Source: Spongilla lacustris (taxonomy: Eukaryota; Porifera; Demospongiae; Spongillida; Spongillidae). Taken from it: a stretch of 64,000 bases of DNA. This document shows, piece by piece, positions 1 through 11,960 of this stretch. The stretch's first letter is position 1, and every line of letters starts with the position of its first letter. The stretch is from NCBI GenBank assembly GCA_949361645.1, contig OX442417.1:4880819-4944818 (forward strand), read 5' to 3'. The position numbers and the translations under genes were made by a program. The notes under the pieces are model-generated. The model was given only the letters and a program-made list of their open reading frames with translations. It searched no databases and was not told the origin of the DNA.

Positions 1-854
1 ATGGTTAACCTTTAATCCCCCGTCGTCCTACTTACAGGATTATCGTCCTACACGTAGCGTATACTTTGGGACGAAAGTTAAAATAATTTGTACGGGAAGT
101 ACGTGTAATTCGCGAACTAGCCAATATGTTTCCCTCTTCACGAGTCATGACGACGGACAGCTCCAGCTACAAATCAAAGCGAGTTCGCTTAGTACATTCC
201 GCAACGAGCTTGTTTCCTGCATCAATCTCTCTGAGCTTATCGATATCGCTGTGATTGCATTTACTAGCTTAGTTTTAGTTACTAGTATTTCCAACACTCG
301 CGACGGCGAAATGGTAGTTGCATGGTAAGCTTCATCTGTGGTTCATTTCTTTTGGCATCAAGTACAATTTATAGGTAGACCTCAGCGTGGAGCCATGCTA
401 AGGTCGGGACAAGCCCAACTAGGTATATGTCGAGCGATATATCGGTAGCTGTGATTGCATGTGTGCAGGTCGTATCTGGTGTGATGTGGGTAGCTGCAGT
501 TGTGTGCTGAGGGTATCTGGGTCTGGTACATGTAGGTAGCTGTGGTTGAGTGCTGAGTGGCAACCATAACTCCATGAGCAGAAAACCTTAATAACCAAGG
601 TATTCGGCTGCATGGCAAATTGTCAAAACCTATTCGATAAAAATCGATTATGCTTTTCAAGTGTTTGGAAAAATCGATTTTCAGATCTAGAAAAAGCATG
701 ATTAGTGTTTTAAAAGTATTTGGAAAAAAATAATCGATTTTTGTTATTCAGGGGAGGTTACACACCCTATTAATAGTTACAATTATAATTCAGTTTGAAA
801 TGGTCACAGATAAAAGAATTGTAAAATGGTGCTAGTTAGCCACATATAGTCCAA
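1..854. other. No gene recognised
   Basis: No convincing coding exon is visible on either strand. A short start-codon context followed by a GT donor occurs near 311-326 (atggtagttgcatg then gtaagc), which could be a first coding exon, but nothing downstream confirms it. AT-rich tcgattt words recur at 640-750. Confidence 0.4.
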
Positions 855-1814
855 ACCTCACATGGAGAGATGTACAGTACTTGATTTTGTACACAGCCAA
901 TCCAACCATCCTATCTCAAAGCAGTGGATGGGCAAAAAATTGAGCTGGGAGAGAGTTCCATCTCAACTTTGGCTTTGGGGCAATTGACAGATTGAAGACA
1001 TGGTGACTAGATCAAGACACTGGGTAACAGTACCAGCACAGATGGTGAATACCGTATCCATAGCAACAGCTAGGTATGTTATAGTAGCTTTTGTTGTAAA
1101 ATTGTTTATTCCAACCATGCACCCAGCGCATTCATTTCTGGTGGCAGCAATGGCTACATGTTTGCCTAACTGCCGGAGGTATATATTGGCTATTTGGAGC
1201 CCTTGGTAATCAAAATGACCCTTACCATCAATGGAGTATCAAGTACCACCAGTAGCCCTTCAAATCGATCGCAGTGACATCTCTGTTCAACTGAAGTCTC
1301 CAAGTGGAACCACCTCAACTCTCTTGCCTAATCGAATCATGGACACCGTGGTTACTGACCCCAACACTAATGCTGCATACTTTGATTGGCCTTTTAAATC
1401 TCTTCACTTCTGGGGAGAGAATCCAGTTGGCACCTGGACCCCTACTGTCGCATATTCAGGAGCCTCTGGTACTGTCAAGTCTCGAATACAACGGCAGTGT
1501 TGTATGGCACCTCCCAAGCACCACAGGCTGTGGCCGGCATTCCATTAACATGTGATCCAGCATGTGCTCGTGGGTGCTCTGGTATGGGACCAAACAACTG
1601 TGATGTATGTGGAACAGGGTACTACCGAGATGCTGTCACCTTGGCATGCACTAAAAGTTGTACCAGTGGAACAGCACACAATGGGTACTGCTATAACCCA
1701 TCTGATCCAGATCCTGTGTGCACTAAGGCTATGCCTAGCCCGAGTTCTGCACTGCAACTAAAGGCTAATGGCCTGATTTTAGCAATGGTGGCTGTCATTA
1801 AAATGATTGTGTAG
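855..1814 (+). pseudogene. Proprotein convertase (furin/PCSK-like) pseudogene, C-terminal half
   Basis: Conceptual translation resembles the end of a subtilisin-like proprotein convertase, which cleaves secreted precursors at basic sites. Near 855-985 is the end of the catalytic domain (NLTWRDVQYLI, then NFGFGAID). Around 1000-1070 is the catalytic/P-domain junction (RSRHWVTVPAQ). At 1231-1470 is a P domain (LKSPSGTTSTLLP, DWPFKSLHFWGENPVGTW). At 1545-1720 a furin-like cysteine-rich repeat follows (CDPACARGCSGMGPNNCDVC), ending in a hydrophobic tail at 1765-1812 that could be a membrane or GPI signal. An in-frame TGA near 940, a frame change near 990 and two more near 1480-1500 break the frame, and no upstream catalytic exons with the Asp/His/Ser triad are visible. 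It is probably a decayed or truncated copy. Sequencing indels could explain some breaks but not the missing N-terminal half. Confidence 0.75.
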
Positions 1815-2916
1815 ATGACTTATAGTTGAAATACATCATAGCAATTAGATAGATACATATTTATAGCTATTATTATGTAGTTTTATTTCAGTGTGCTAAA
1901 GTTACATTACTAGTAAGGGCATATGTACATGCAGGTTTCTGTTCAGTAATTAGGTTTTTAAGGAAATTGAGTACAATTTTATCTGATATATGCTAAAACA
2001 TTTGCCTATAGATCAAGTGGGAAGATGTGCACATCGTTTTGCCAATTTTATTGGATGGCATTAATTATAACCAGGAAATATAAGAGCCGTACATATGAAG
2101 CAATCTCCAATGCTCCTGCTGAAAGTCATGATTGCATGACACCCAATTAAATTGTACATTAAAATAAATGGTGCAGTACGATGTCGAAATTCAAGAAGTT
2201 ATAGTGATTTAAATATTGTACATATACAGTTAAGATACACATAAATTGTGGGGGGAATTTCTTTGAAACATTTGAATTGCTAACTGGGAAGCAAACCATG
2301 TGCTATGATATGCTAGGCCTAGTAAAATGCAGTGTTGGTATGATATATTGGTATGCCCGTGATCACATTATGTTCAACTGGGAGTGCATGATACAGTACT
2401 GTTAAAAAACAGAATTTTAATTACTTTCCTGTGCCCTTCATTGGCTGCATGTATCGATCCTATCTAAACTACTTCCTATGATGTAATTCATCACATGCAT
2501 GTATGGCACATGCACACACTAAAAAAAACCCTCAGACACCTTAATGAATTTTTATACTAAGCTGATACTTAATGAATTTCAATACTGAGCAGATAGGTCC
2601 CCATTTCAATTTAAAGGAATGGTACTGTGCAGAAATTACCAGGTATTACTATACCATACATTACACCTTAATTGGTACTAATGTGCCCATCAAGGTGTAA
2701 TTATATAAGCATTCATAATTTCTGCCCAGCGCTATTCCTTCCAACTGCATTCTACATATTATCTCTGTCTATTGAAATTCATGCTAAACTGATCTGGATT
2801 AGAGAACATCACGTGTAAATTCCGCCATGTATGATCTTATAACTAATGCAATTCTTCATAAAAATTCAAAATGCATATATGGTTTTTTTTCATGATAATA
2901 TTTTCTAATTGGAAAA
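1815..2916. other. AT-rich intergenic, nothing recognised
   Basis: No exon-like frame, RNA gene or clear repeat structure could be supported on either strand in this AT-rich stretch. Confidence 0.4.
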
Positions 2917-2949
2917 TTATTGATAGATGCGCATACAGCAGTAAGATGA

Positions 2950-3190
2950 ATAAATGCACCCTACTATTGCTAATAGGACAAAGCATCTGGAGAGGATGGC
3001 TGTGGCGTTGGCTCTAACTAAGTTGAGGTTCAGCCTGCCATATAAGGCAGCTAGGACCTCAGCCTTAGCCCGGTTGGAGCTAGTTGCAAGGCGAGAGGCC
3101 AGAAGTGAAAGTGACTCCATTGCTTCTGTCCCCCATGCACCATATGCCTCAACCACCATGGGGACGCAAACCCACCCTAGCTCCATGCAT
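2950..3190 (-). pseudogene. LINE-type retrotransposon remnant, C-terminal tail of the RT protein
   Basis: The minus strand encodes a tail seen at the C-terminus of non-LTR retrotransposon polyproteins in marine invertebrates: WVCVPMVVEAYGAWGTEA, then LASRLATSSNRAKAEVLA and LYGRLNLNLVRANATAILSR. The reverse transcriptase core is absent. A related fragment lies just downstream in the opposite orientation, so the two are separate insertions or an inverted pair. Family assignment is from memory. Confidence 0.65.
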
Positions 3191-3300
3191 TTGGCATCAT
3201 TTTCATCGTGTTTTCTTTGCTCAATAGCTCTAATAATAAGTATTAATTATTGATGAATGTATTATTAGTATGATAATAGTAATAATGCATATGTGGTCTA

Positions 3301-3605
3301 GCAGTCATTGCCGAAGCGGGATTCACAGGGGGATCAGCAGCTGCATCTGCTGAAGTCCGAAAGCACATTGAAAATGATCCAAAGTGTGAAGAACTTGAAT
3401 GGATCTGTGTGCCCTTAGCAGTGGAAGCCTATGGTGCATGGCGCATAGAAGCACAACGTACCATCTCACGTTTGGCTTGCAGGCTCTGCATCTAAACTAA
3501 CCAAACGATGTCCAGAGTGATTTCTAATCTATATGGCCATCTGAACATGTCCCTAATTAAGCCCAACTCAAGAGCAATGTTGAGTAGAAATGCATTTTTA
3601 GATGT
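3301..3605 (+). pseudogene. LINE-type retrotransposon remnant (C-terminal tail)
   Basis: The plus strand reads AVIAEAGFTGGSAAASAEVR, then EWICVPLAVEAYGAWRIEAQ and, after a stop at 3495 and a frame change, LYGHLNMSLIKPNSRAMLSR. It is the same tail as at 2950-3190 but diverged and broken. It keeps about 50 more upstream residues than its neighbour. It is non-functional. Confidence 0.65.
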
Positions 3606-3640
3606 ATGATGTAGTTAGTTGTGTATTTTACGTACGTGTG

Positions 3641-3920
3641 TATATATATTATATCATTATCAACACAATAGATGTATTATATGTGGTGTATACTATTGTA
3701 TATATTATATCATTATCAACACAATAGATGTATTATATGTGGTGTATACTATTGTATATATTATATCATTATCAACACAATAGATGTATTATATGTGGTG
3801 TATACTATTGTATATATTATATCATTATCAACACAATAGATGTATTATATGTGGTGTATACTATTGTATATATTATATCATTATCAACACAATAGATGTA
3901 TTATATGTGGTGTATACTAT
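3641..3920. repeat. Tandem array, 56-bp unit, about 5 copies
   Basis: The word atatcattatcaacacaata recurs at 3651, 3707, 3763, 3819 and 3875, a period of exactly 56 bp. Copies look identical by eye, indicating recent expansion. The array ends abruptly next to the foldback element at 3949. There is no spacer variation, so it is not a CRISPR array. Confidence 0.95.
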
Positions 3921-3948
3921 TTTTGTTTGTGTATATTGTTCAGTTTAG

Positions 3949-4241
3949 ACAAGTAAATAAAAACATTCTCTATGAGAAAGTTGGTGGTATATAGGATTTG
4001 AAGGCAATAGTGGTGTAAAAAGTAGGGAAACAAGGGTTGAATGATAAGGAAAAACGAAATAGTCCTATATTTAGCCCAGCACACATTGTAGGACAATACA
4101 TTGTTAATGCATGTGCTAAATATAGGACTATTTCGTTTTTCCTTATCATTCAACCCTTGTTTCCCTACTTTTTACACCACTATTGCCTTCAAATCCTATA
4201 TACCACCAACCTTCTCATAGAGAATGTTTTTATTTACTTGT
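3949..4241. mobile_element. Foldback element with ~127-bp arms (copy 1 of 3)
   Basis: The sequence at 3949-4077 is repeated as its near-perfect reverse complement at 4115-4241, with a loop of about 37 bp. Arm landmarks are acaagtaaataaaaacattc at the outer end and ctatatttagc at the loop. Diverged copies lie at 29257-29490 and 60255-60440. All three are flanked on one side by the same sequence (gcatccagttatga...caatgaaac), so the hairpin is part of a longer dispersed repeat or was duplicated with it. A transcript would form a long dsRNA hairpin. No coding capacity is apparent. Confidence 0.85.
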
Positions 4242-5100
4242 TTCATTGCTTTTTAATTCATAACTGATTGGATGCTTTCAATGCTACATCTAAATATATT
4301 CACTTAGCAACAGACATTTCATCACTATTAATCTTACATGTATATACCCCAATAGTGGAAAGAGAATACTTTGCATTTCAAAATGCAAAAAGGACCATAT
4401 CCTCCGAAGTTGCAATTATGATACCATTGAGAAACACTGATCACTCAGCTACGATCTGAACTTGGTATATATGTCATTTACATAGTAATCATGTATATCT
4501 GCATGTCATAACCATAATATTGTTCAGTACATAAACAATGTTATACTCAGTATTAGTACATTTACTCTCTCTGGCTCTCTTGATACTCATGACAGCAACA
4601 GGAGTGTCCACCATCTCTTCCTTTATTACAGTGTTCTGTAAATTAAAGAAATCTGTGTCAACTCAACTTGTGAACAGTATCCATGTAGATATGTTTCATA
4701 CTCTGACAGTAGTGTATCAGTGAATTCCTCATCATTACATACGTGACCATTGAGGTCACCTCACTCCACGCACCAGGGAAATAGTAGGTAAGGGGAGGAT
4801 AGAGGTAGTAGTAGGTAAAGGGAGGAGTAGGGGTAGTAGGTCATGGGCACCCCCAGGGGGGGCCATGCCCCCCCCCCCCCCCCCCTCCCCCCCCGCTGAA
4901 TCGGCCTAAAGCGTACAACACCCCCATAGTAATATTTGGCTGTCAAATGGCGCCCCCTTACCCTATCCTGGCCCCACCCTTCCAGAAATGCTGGGGGCGC
5001 CCATGGTGGTAGGTAGTAGTGGTAGGTATTGGGAGGGGTAGGGGTAGTAGGTACAAGGGGAGGAGTAGGGTACATAAGGGTATGCAGGTATCTCATTTGC
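4242..5100 (-). repeat. Dispersed repeat, copy C (reverse orientation)
   Basis: In reverse complement this matches parts of 28265-29250 and 59880-60250. Shared landmarks include tggtgc(a/g)tggagtgaggtga, the gagttgacacagat region and gaagagatggtggacac. The 4770-5095 part is the same CT-rich minisatellite (unit near tactcctcccctcctacccc) found at 28265-28490, interrupted here by a C tract at about 4868-4895. It marks the partial third copy of a long element whose fuller copies lie at 26-29.5 and 58.9-60.4 kb. Confidence 0.7.
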
Positions 5101-6950
5101 CATTACACACACCAAGCTGCCCTATGTAGTTGTAAGAGGCATCACAAAAGAAAGGTTCTGTGATTTTGATTGCATCAATAGCACGAATATCATGTACATA
5201 GAAATTCACCTATTTTTTTCTATGCAGCCTTGTTAAGCAATGCACCTGCACTAACTTCACAAACAGCTGACCTTTTGTGCTAACCATGGGTGGATTTTGC
5301 AAAAGGCATCAGCCCATTTAACAGAATGCTACTAGGCTACCTTTATATTCCCTCAGTATGCTTTGTTTGGTTCATACAGGGAGAAGCTAAAAGGTACAGA
5401 AAATGAACACATGCAATGAAATTACAATTACTCATAAAATCATGTATCTACAAAATACCCTACATGTACATGTACATGTATAAATAGAAGCCATGTTAAA
5501 ACTGTTAATTGACCTGGGCAGACCTCTTATACATGTATATTGATGACAGGGCAAGGTTAACAGGTTTTCCCACGTACATTTGTACACAATGAATTCTGAC
5601 CTCTACTGCTATAGTTTATGCACCTATTAATGGTCTCCCCACTCCAGTCCCGGCCCCCCAGTGCGGGCACAGATGGGGCGAAGGTGGGGATTTGAAGATT
5701 GTGGTTTTCAAATCCCCAACCCCTTGGGCATTCTAGCCATTCAAATCCCCCACATACTATGTGGAGCAGCAGAAGAGACGCCCGCATAAAATTTCCTGCG
5801 CCATGTGACATCATGAATAATTCCCCTGGGGCAAAAATCCTAGTCAATCCCCGTCCAAATGCCCGTTCTGTGCCATAATTGACTGATGTACATCAAACCC
5901 AGTTGAATTCGAGCGTACCTATTGGTAGCTTTCCAAGCCTATTACCCCTGCGGTAGCATTTTTTCCAGCAGCATGTTTGGCTGTCAGTCGTGCGTTCTTG
6001 GAATCGCATTCTTTTCGCAAAAGGAGAAGCGATTGAGTCGTCCCGATGTTCTGCACTCTTTATGGTCGCTGAATGTTTGTTGTATCGTTGTCTCTTTAAA
6101 GTTTAGTTTAGGCTCGAGGTTCCGGTGAAGACCTCACCGGACGGTTAGTTCTGGCTCGAGTAAATAGTGGTAGTGCCCAATTTCACTAGGTTAATTACCA
6201 CTAATAGGTGTAGTGCCCAGACCGTTCACATTGGATTACATGTACATGTAGTGTACTTACCACCGATATATACAATGTAACCTCGATACATTTTGACCAC
6301 TGAAGCGAGATAGCCAATGAATTCTGAAGCTATTAGTGTGATTTTCATTTCTTAGAAGTGTTCCTATCTCGAGTTATGCGTGGTCACGAACAACAACAAC
6401 ACCAACAACGAGAAATACGGTGGGACTGGGTACGAGTTTAAACAAACGTTTTGTTCTCCACAACCACGCGGTTTTATGACATCAAACAAATGCGAAACTG
6501 CTCGTTTTGGACTGCTTGTTCGACGATGACAAAGAGCTAAGCTATCCGATTGATAAGAGTCCCGTTATAAGCGGGTCCCGTTTTTAATGACTTCATAATC
6601 GGGGAACGTAACGTAACTCTCGATATGTATCTATACATGAAGTAACTATGTGTCTAAAACATTTTTTTAATAGTATTGTATCATGCACGCACACCCATGC
6701 AGTTTAACATAATCATATAGGCATTGTAAATAACTTCAAAACAAAGTTCTTTCTGTACCAATTAATTCTGTCTGTAATGCTACATCTCAGTTCTTGCAAC
6801 TTTTGTGCATCAAACTAAGCATTTGGAAGATGTATATGTCAATTTAATTGTTAACTTGCTATGCCAAGCGCGTGTAATTATTTTGTGTACATGTACGTGA
6901 CATCGCATAGTAAAAAACTATTTATGCGCATCATTTAACATAATCGCTAT
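5101..6950. other. Intergenic, no gene supported
   Basis: No exon or RNA gene could be supported. Near 5640-5850 an ordinary GC-richer stretch contains inverted words around ggggatttgaa/ttcaaatcccc, suggesting a degenerate foldback repeat. The longest open frame (5922-6128) shows no recognisable domain. Confidence 0.4.
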
Positions 6951-6954
6951 ACGG

Positions 6955-8650
6955 TAAGGCTTGAAACCTGTTAGTTTAGAAAAAAAACCCGGTTGTAATA
7001 GGTTATTAAAAATAAAAAACCGGTCGGTTAAGGCGATTGTTTAAAAAATAACCGGTCGGTTAAGGTTGTTCGTTTTAAAATAACCGGTAATTTCCGGTTT
7101 AAAAAATTAATTATCAATTATTTATGCATAGGGGCCGTTCATAAATTACGTCACACAAATTAAGGCTGTTTTGGACCCCCTCCCCCCCCTCCGTCACGGA
7201 ACCGTCACAATAATCCTCTCCCCCCCCCCCCCCCCCTCTTAATTACGTCACATTTGCTCCCCCCCCCTCATGAATAATCATAAATCGCTTCGAGCGTGCA
7301 TATTTGGCAAGTTTCGCGCCGTAATGCAAGCAAAGCTCAAAGAAACAGATTTCGCATGCGGGCAACTCCATTGAATTCGACCACACTACTGTCAATAATA
7401 TATCATACATCATCGCAAGCATGAATGTCTTCTTCATTTTAGGCCGCGGGGCTACCCGCATAACTCCTTCGAGGTCAAAGTGATTTTTACCAATCCAGAC
7501 TGCCTAGCCTGTTTCAGGCAGTCAACTTTATCTCATCTCTGTGCCTCAGATAGGGCAGCAACTTGATGCGCGTGACTCTAATGTAATAATTACTCGGTTT
7601 GGTCAAACGCGCCGGGAGTCAAGCAATGCCCAACTAGGCAGTAACTAGCTCTTATTTGGCTTGTCTTGCTATGAATCACCATATGTATCTGCAGCATCAC
7701 GAAATAGAGAGAGCAGATCTTGCACGACCGGCCGAAAAAGCAAATGGAAGTGGACTGCCTGGTACTGATGCCATCATCTAGCTCGTAGATCAATATTACC
7801 CACGACATGAATCAATTTTAGTAACCGCTAAATACCATCGTGCATCATAGACCACGACAATGAATTTTAATTCAAAATGTGACATCACGCCAGCCTAAAC
7901 CCCCCCCCCCCCCCCCTCCCCCCGTCACAAACCGTCACAATTGTTCAGACCCCCACCCCCCCCTTTTGCGTGACGTAATTTATGAACGGCCCCATAATCG
8001 ATGGACCAAAAGCTATACCAGCGCTTTGCTAGTCGGGCGGGCCCTACTACAGCGTTTGGGTGACAATTAAGCCAGCAAGGGGGAGTGCAATCCAATCGGA
8101 TTGCAGCTAGCGGCTGATGTTAGACTAGTTGTATATATAAACGATATTCACAACAATATTACTAATTTATTACCTAAAATTCCTGGACAAATCTTGGTAT
8201 ATACTTTTCACCCGAATACCCAACCAAACGGGGTAGTAAACCTGCCCCCGACTAGCACTTTGCCACATGGCAAGTAAGATGATATGGTCCACGGCGTACT
8301 AGCTCCTAAGTACGTCGCTGATCTCGCCGCGTACGACATGCTGTGCGCGGCGCGTACTCACAATTAGGGTGAATAGAGGAGTTGTTGTTATAACCATATA
8401 ATGAAGATTAGTTACTATAAATATGTACCACGTGAGATGGATCCCCCGTTGTTCGCTTATTGTTTTCTCGTGCCCAGCACTATTGCAGGTGCGTGATCCA
8501 TTTTGCTACTATAATTAAAATACCAACCGGTCGGTTGAGGTTGTTCAAAGTTTCTAACGACCGGGTGAAGCGGTTATTTAGCCAAAATAGAACCAGTTGG
8601 GGTGGTTATTTGATTCTCGCATTCAGTTAACCGCCGGAAAATATCCGCGA
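6955..8650. repeat. Diverged repeat with aaccggtcggtt motifs, split by a MITE
   Basis: The motif accggtcggttaagg (or close variants) occurs at about 7017-7030, 7052-7066 and 8527-8540, with related ggttattt/aataacc words on both sides of the 7131-7993 MITE. This suggests an older, possibly hAT-like non-autonomous element later interrupted by that MITE. Boundaries are not resolved. Confidence 0.35.
7131..7993. mobile_element. TIR element, 863 bp, termini GGGGCCGTTCATAAATTACG
   Basis: The left end reads GGGGCCGTTCATAAATTACG followed by tcacac. The right end is the inverse (gcgtgacgtaatttatgaac then ggcccc). Both ends continue inward into C-rich stretches with cgtcac words, so the terminal inverted repeat has an outer conserved block and an inner C-tract block. 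The flanking trinucleotide ata is present on both sides, compatible with a short target duplication. No transposase frame lies inside, so it is a non-autonomous MITE. The superfamily is not assigned. Confidence 0.85.
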
Positions 8651-8708
8651 AAAGGGACCTATAACGCAATAATATAAAATATTCCAGAAACGAGCGTCAA
8701 GGTTGATG

Positions 8709-9398
8709 CAGTGTTGCCGCGATATATCATATATCGCGATTAATCTTTAGTCTTATCGCGAAATAAACGTGTACGGGCGTAAACAAAGATATACAGAAAT
8801 AAGTAAAGAAACGAGCAGAGATTAGCATACATTTAGGTACATAAAGTTGAACCAGTTAAGTTTGAATTTTGCCTTAGAAATATACATTTGCCAATGCAGC
8901 TTTTCATCCAAGATGCCACGCCTCCAAAAGCACAACCTTTTCTTCTTAAGGAAAATACCTAAGCAAAAATGCATAAGTACTTGCTTGCTGGTTTAGCTAT
9001 GGTAGGGACGTATGACTCGTGATTCCTCCACCACAACGTTAACAATGGATCATATTTTCTGAAATTGATTTCTGCTGACAGGCTGCTTGGGAACATTGCG
9101 CAAACTATCATGTAGCTAAAAAACAATTGATTTTTTTTGTGCCATCCAAAGCCTCTCATATGGCAGTTTTGAAGGCTTTGCGATCAACGCTCATGAAGTC
9201 GTCTGTGGTAGCAAGTTAGTACAATTAGCGTAAGTACACATATACCTGTACCATATCAACCATACCTATTCACCCCAACAATAACCAAGCAATAATTGGT
9301 CATGAATAATTTAATATTTACATCGCGATTAAATGCTCATATCGCGATATATCGCGATATCGACGATTAAGGATGAAGGTTATTTCGCGGCTACACTG
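8709..9398. mobile_element. hAT MITE with CAGTGTTGCCGCGA termini (copy 1)
   Basis: Ends are CAGTGTTGCCGCGAtatatc and ...tttcgcggctacactg. The 8-bp word gttgatgc flanks the element in one register, as expected for hAT transposons. Both subterminal regions contain multiple tatatcgcgata-type palindromes, likely transposase-binding sites. Internal sequence aligns in inverted orientation with 38425-39145 over nearly the whole length. No transposase is encoded. Confidence 0.9.
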
Positions 9399-9610
9399 TT
9401 GATGCGTGTAATTAAAATCAAGATTCAACGTCAGCAAGCCACTTGTCCACTGTCTCATTGTTGCGCACACTGATGTTTATGCCATTTCACGATTGTATAA
9501 TCATTACATATTAGCTACATGCTGGTGCGAGTTTAGCTGTGAGCCATACACTGATCACTGCATTACAGATCAAGCGACTAACACTATATGGACTAATATG
9601 TTCAAGACTA

Positions 9611-10692
9611 CTACATCCCTGCACCAGCAATCATAGTCTGCCTTGGAGCTGGGTTGCACGGTGTGTTGTATTTTCCACATTGCCAGTCGGAAAGCTTGAG
9701 ACGAAGACACACAAAGCAAAACTCCTGCTGACAGGCACGACATTTCATGTGTTTGCACGCTTCCTTGTGTTGAATGAGTGCTCCGCATTTGGGACAAGCT
9801 CGGATACCAGGACATTTGACTCCATAAATGGTTGTCTCCTCACATTTTGCTAGTATGTCGAGTGCCCCGCCCACTTTGCATTTATGACCAGAAGTCCACG
9901 GTAGGGAGCAAAGCCAACAGAAGTCATACGGCTTTCCATTTCTACTAGAGCACTGAGCACATCTGACCCCGTCTTTAGTTTTATCCGTTCTCTCACACCA
10001 GCACTGACACCCTGGACACTTCTGGATACCAGCGTCGAGATTGAACTTGCAATAATTTGCAGACATGCCCTTGGACAGGAGGTTCAGCTCCTCTTGGGTC
10101 ATTCCACATTTCTTGAGGAATCCAATGGACCATACACCCTTACAGCCCGGCTGGAAGCATACAATTTCCCATTTGTGATTGTCGTACACTTCGTTATTAC
10201 AAAACTCCACCAGCTCATCGGGATGGATCACGTGACCGCACGGCATCGTCACACATTCCGGCTGGTCGTAGTCTACGTACGTGACCATGCAGGGCCCCCT
10301 GCACCTTGGAACGGACGGATCCACCTTCCTGTCGCCACCACCTTTCATGCGCTGGACGACGTGGACAGTGGCGTTGTCTCCAATGCCGGGGTAGTCTGAC
10401 AGCTTACCCTCTCGCATCTCAACGGCGGCAAACAGAAGCCGTTGGTCCTCCACTAGTAAGCCAGTCTCTTCTTGGACTTTTATTTTGAACTCCGCGACAG
10501 TTACTGTCTGTACACATGCATGTGCATTAATTTATAAAGAAAGCACACACAACTCCTCCCTCCCCCCATACCTGTACATGCATACAAAAAGTACTGCCGC
10601 AGCGCGAGTTTGCGTACCTCTGGGTTCTGTAGGCTGATTATTCGGTTTTTTGTATCATAGCTCAGAATGATCGACCACTGGTTGCTACTCAT
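9611..10692 (-). CDS. Ubiquitin-like domain plus RING-IBR-RING E3 ubiquitin ligase, two exons
   Basis: Exon 1 is 10692-10618 (ATG to a GT donor, 75 nt) and exon 2 is 10507-9611 (stop at 9611). Joining them keeps phase and gives 323 aa. Residues about 5-76 form a ubiquitin-like fold ending RMKGG. RING1 follows (CRGPC...CVTMPCGHVIHPDELVEFC), then an IBR (KCPGCQCWC...CAQC...CWLC...GHKC), then RING2 (CPKCGALIQHKEACKHMKC...CFVC). The Cys in KEACKHMKC is at the position of the catalytic RING2 cysteine of parkin-type RBR ligases, which receives ubiquitin from the E2 before transfer to substrate. All paired Cys/His appear present, so it is probably functional. The start was chosen because it opens the first ubiquitin-like strand. 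A truncated duplicate lies at 49215-49740. The Ubl-GG-RBR order resembles parkin, but the protein is shorter and lacks an obvious RING0, so no specific symbol is given. Confidence 0.9.
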
Positions 10693-11121
10693 AGTGCCTT
10701 CTATACCGGCTGGACTATCGGTAACAAAATAAAACTGGCTATATCTTCTAAAAATAGAAACGCATCGCCAGTTTACACACAAAAAAAGCTGAAGGTGCAT
10801 GTACATGTGTATCACCAGTTTACACACACACCCACACAAATAAGCTGAAGGTGCATGTATATACAAATTGTCCCGGACAACCAATCTACTTTTCCCTCGA
10901 TTATTTCACGGTTTCTCATTAGCTATATAGAAAAATCATTAGGTCTTGTCCCCACCTTTACTTTACATGTACATTTAGAATTGATTGTGAATTTGTGACA
11001 AGTGAATGCTATTATGCACCTATCAATGTCAACCCATACGGTACGGCCGGTGTCACAGGCATGTGGGTCCCCCCCTATTTTGGGTCCGGGGGGACCCATA
11101 TGCCTAGGCAACTGGGTCCCC

Positions 11122-11156
<35 letters not shown>

Positions 11157-11350
11157 ACCCAAATGCCTAGGCATATGGGTCCGGGTAATCATTGCCAATT
11201 TATTGGTACATCCAGGCATCTTGGTCCGGGTAGGGGGCGGAGGGGGGGGGGGGGGGGGACCGAGTTTCATGATGCGTTTTATTTACTCATTTTAACTAGC
11301 ACCGGCTGGTTTTGATACGATAGACACATTTGTTGTTACTTTCTCAACGC
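10693..11350. repeat. Ginger-type terminal repeat with long C and G tracts
   Basis: A CCGG at 11047-11050 is followed by TGTCACAGGCATGTGGGTCC, the same type of terminus as the Ginger transposon at 11447. Inside, gggtcc words alternate with a C tract of about 34 (from 11125) and a G tract near 11240-11258. A partner end with ...ACA-CCGG was not found, so this may be a truncated copy. A related diverged copy is at 48866-49090. Proline-rich frames across it are by-products of the C tract. Confidence 0.6.
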
Positions 11351-11960
11351 CCGACAACGGAAAGTTAGCGTCCACCAGCCGTTACTCTTTGTAACAGCCA
11401 CTCGGCGCCGGCTTGCCATATTGCCGAAAAGTAAGGTCACTGCCGGTGTCACGGTACACTTTATCCTAGTATATTTTATCCGCCCGGATAAATTGCACTA
11501 GGATATAAAAACCGGCCGGATATTATATCCTAGTACAATTTATCCTACCCCAGTAAATTTTATCCCACATTAAGGTAAACGACGCCAGAAATCACTGGCA
11601 CTCTGGTAGAGTGCGTTTGAAAAGTTTGAATGATTTAGGCTATATAAAATTAGTGCCTAGTACAATTTATCCTACCCCAGGAAATTTTATCCCACATTAA
11701 GCTAAACGACACCAGGAATCACTGGCACTCTGGTAGAGTCTATGATTGATTACCGCTTTATATAAAATTAGCGCATCTATTTTTTGCGGTATATATCTTT
11801 ACGATGGTCGTTAGTTATAGAATTACAGAATAAGAACTCTTGCCAAAGTCATCTATCATGCAGATGATTGTTTCAGATTGAATGAGCAAAAACATGTATG
11901 AACACCAATAATACATGCATGTTATTGTACGAATGAACACAGAATTACAGGGGGAATGAA

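Noticed and set aside
3641..3920. Possible CRISPR-like array
   Set aside because: The 56-bp units are contiguous tandem copies without variable spacers, in animal DNA.
10923..11315. Proline-rich and glycine-rich protein frames
   Set aside because: They are caused by C and G homopolymer tracts in a Ginger-type terminus.
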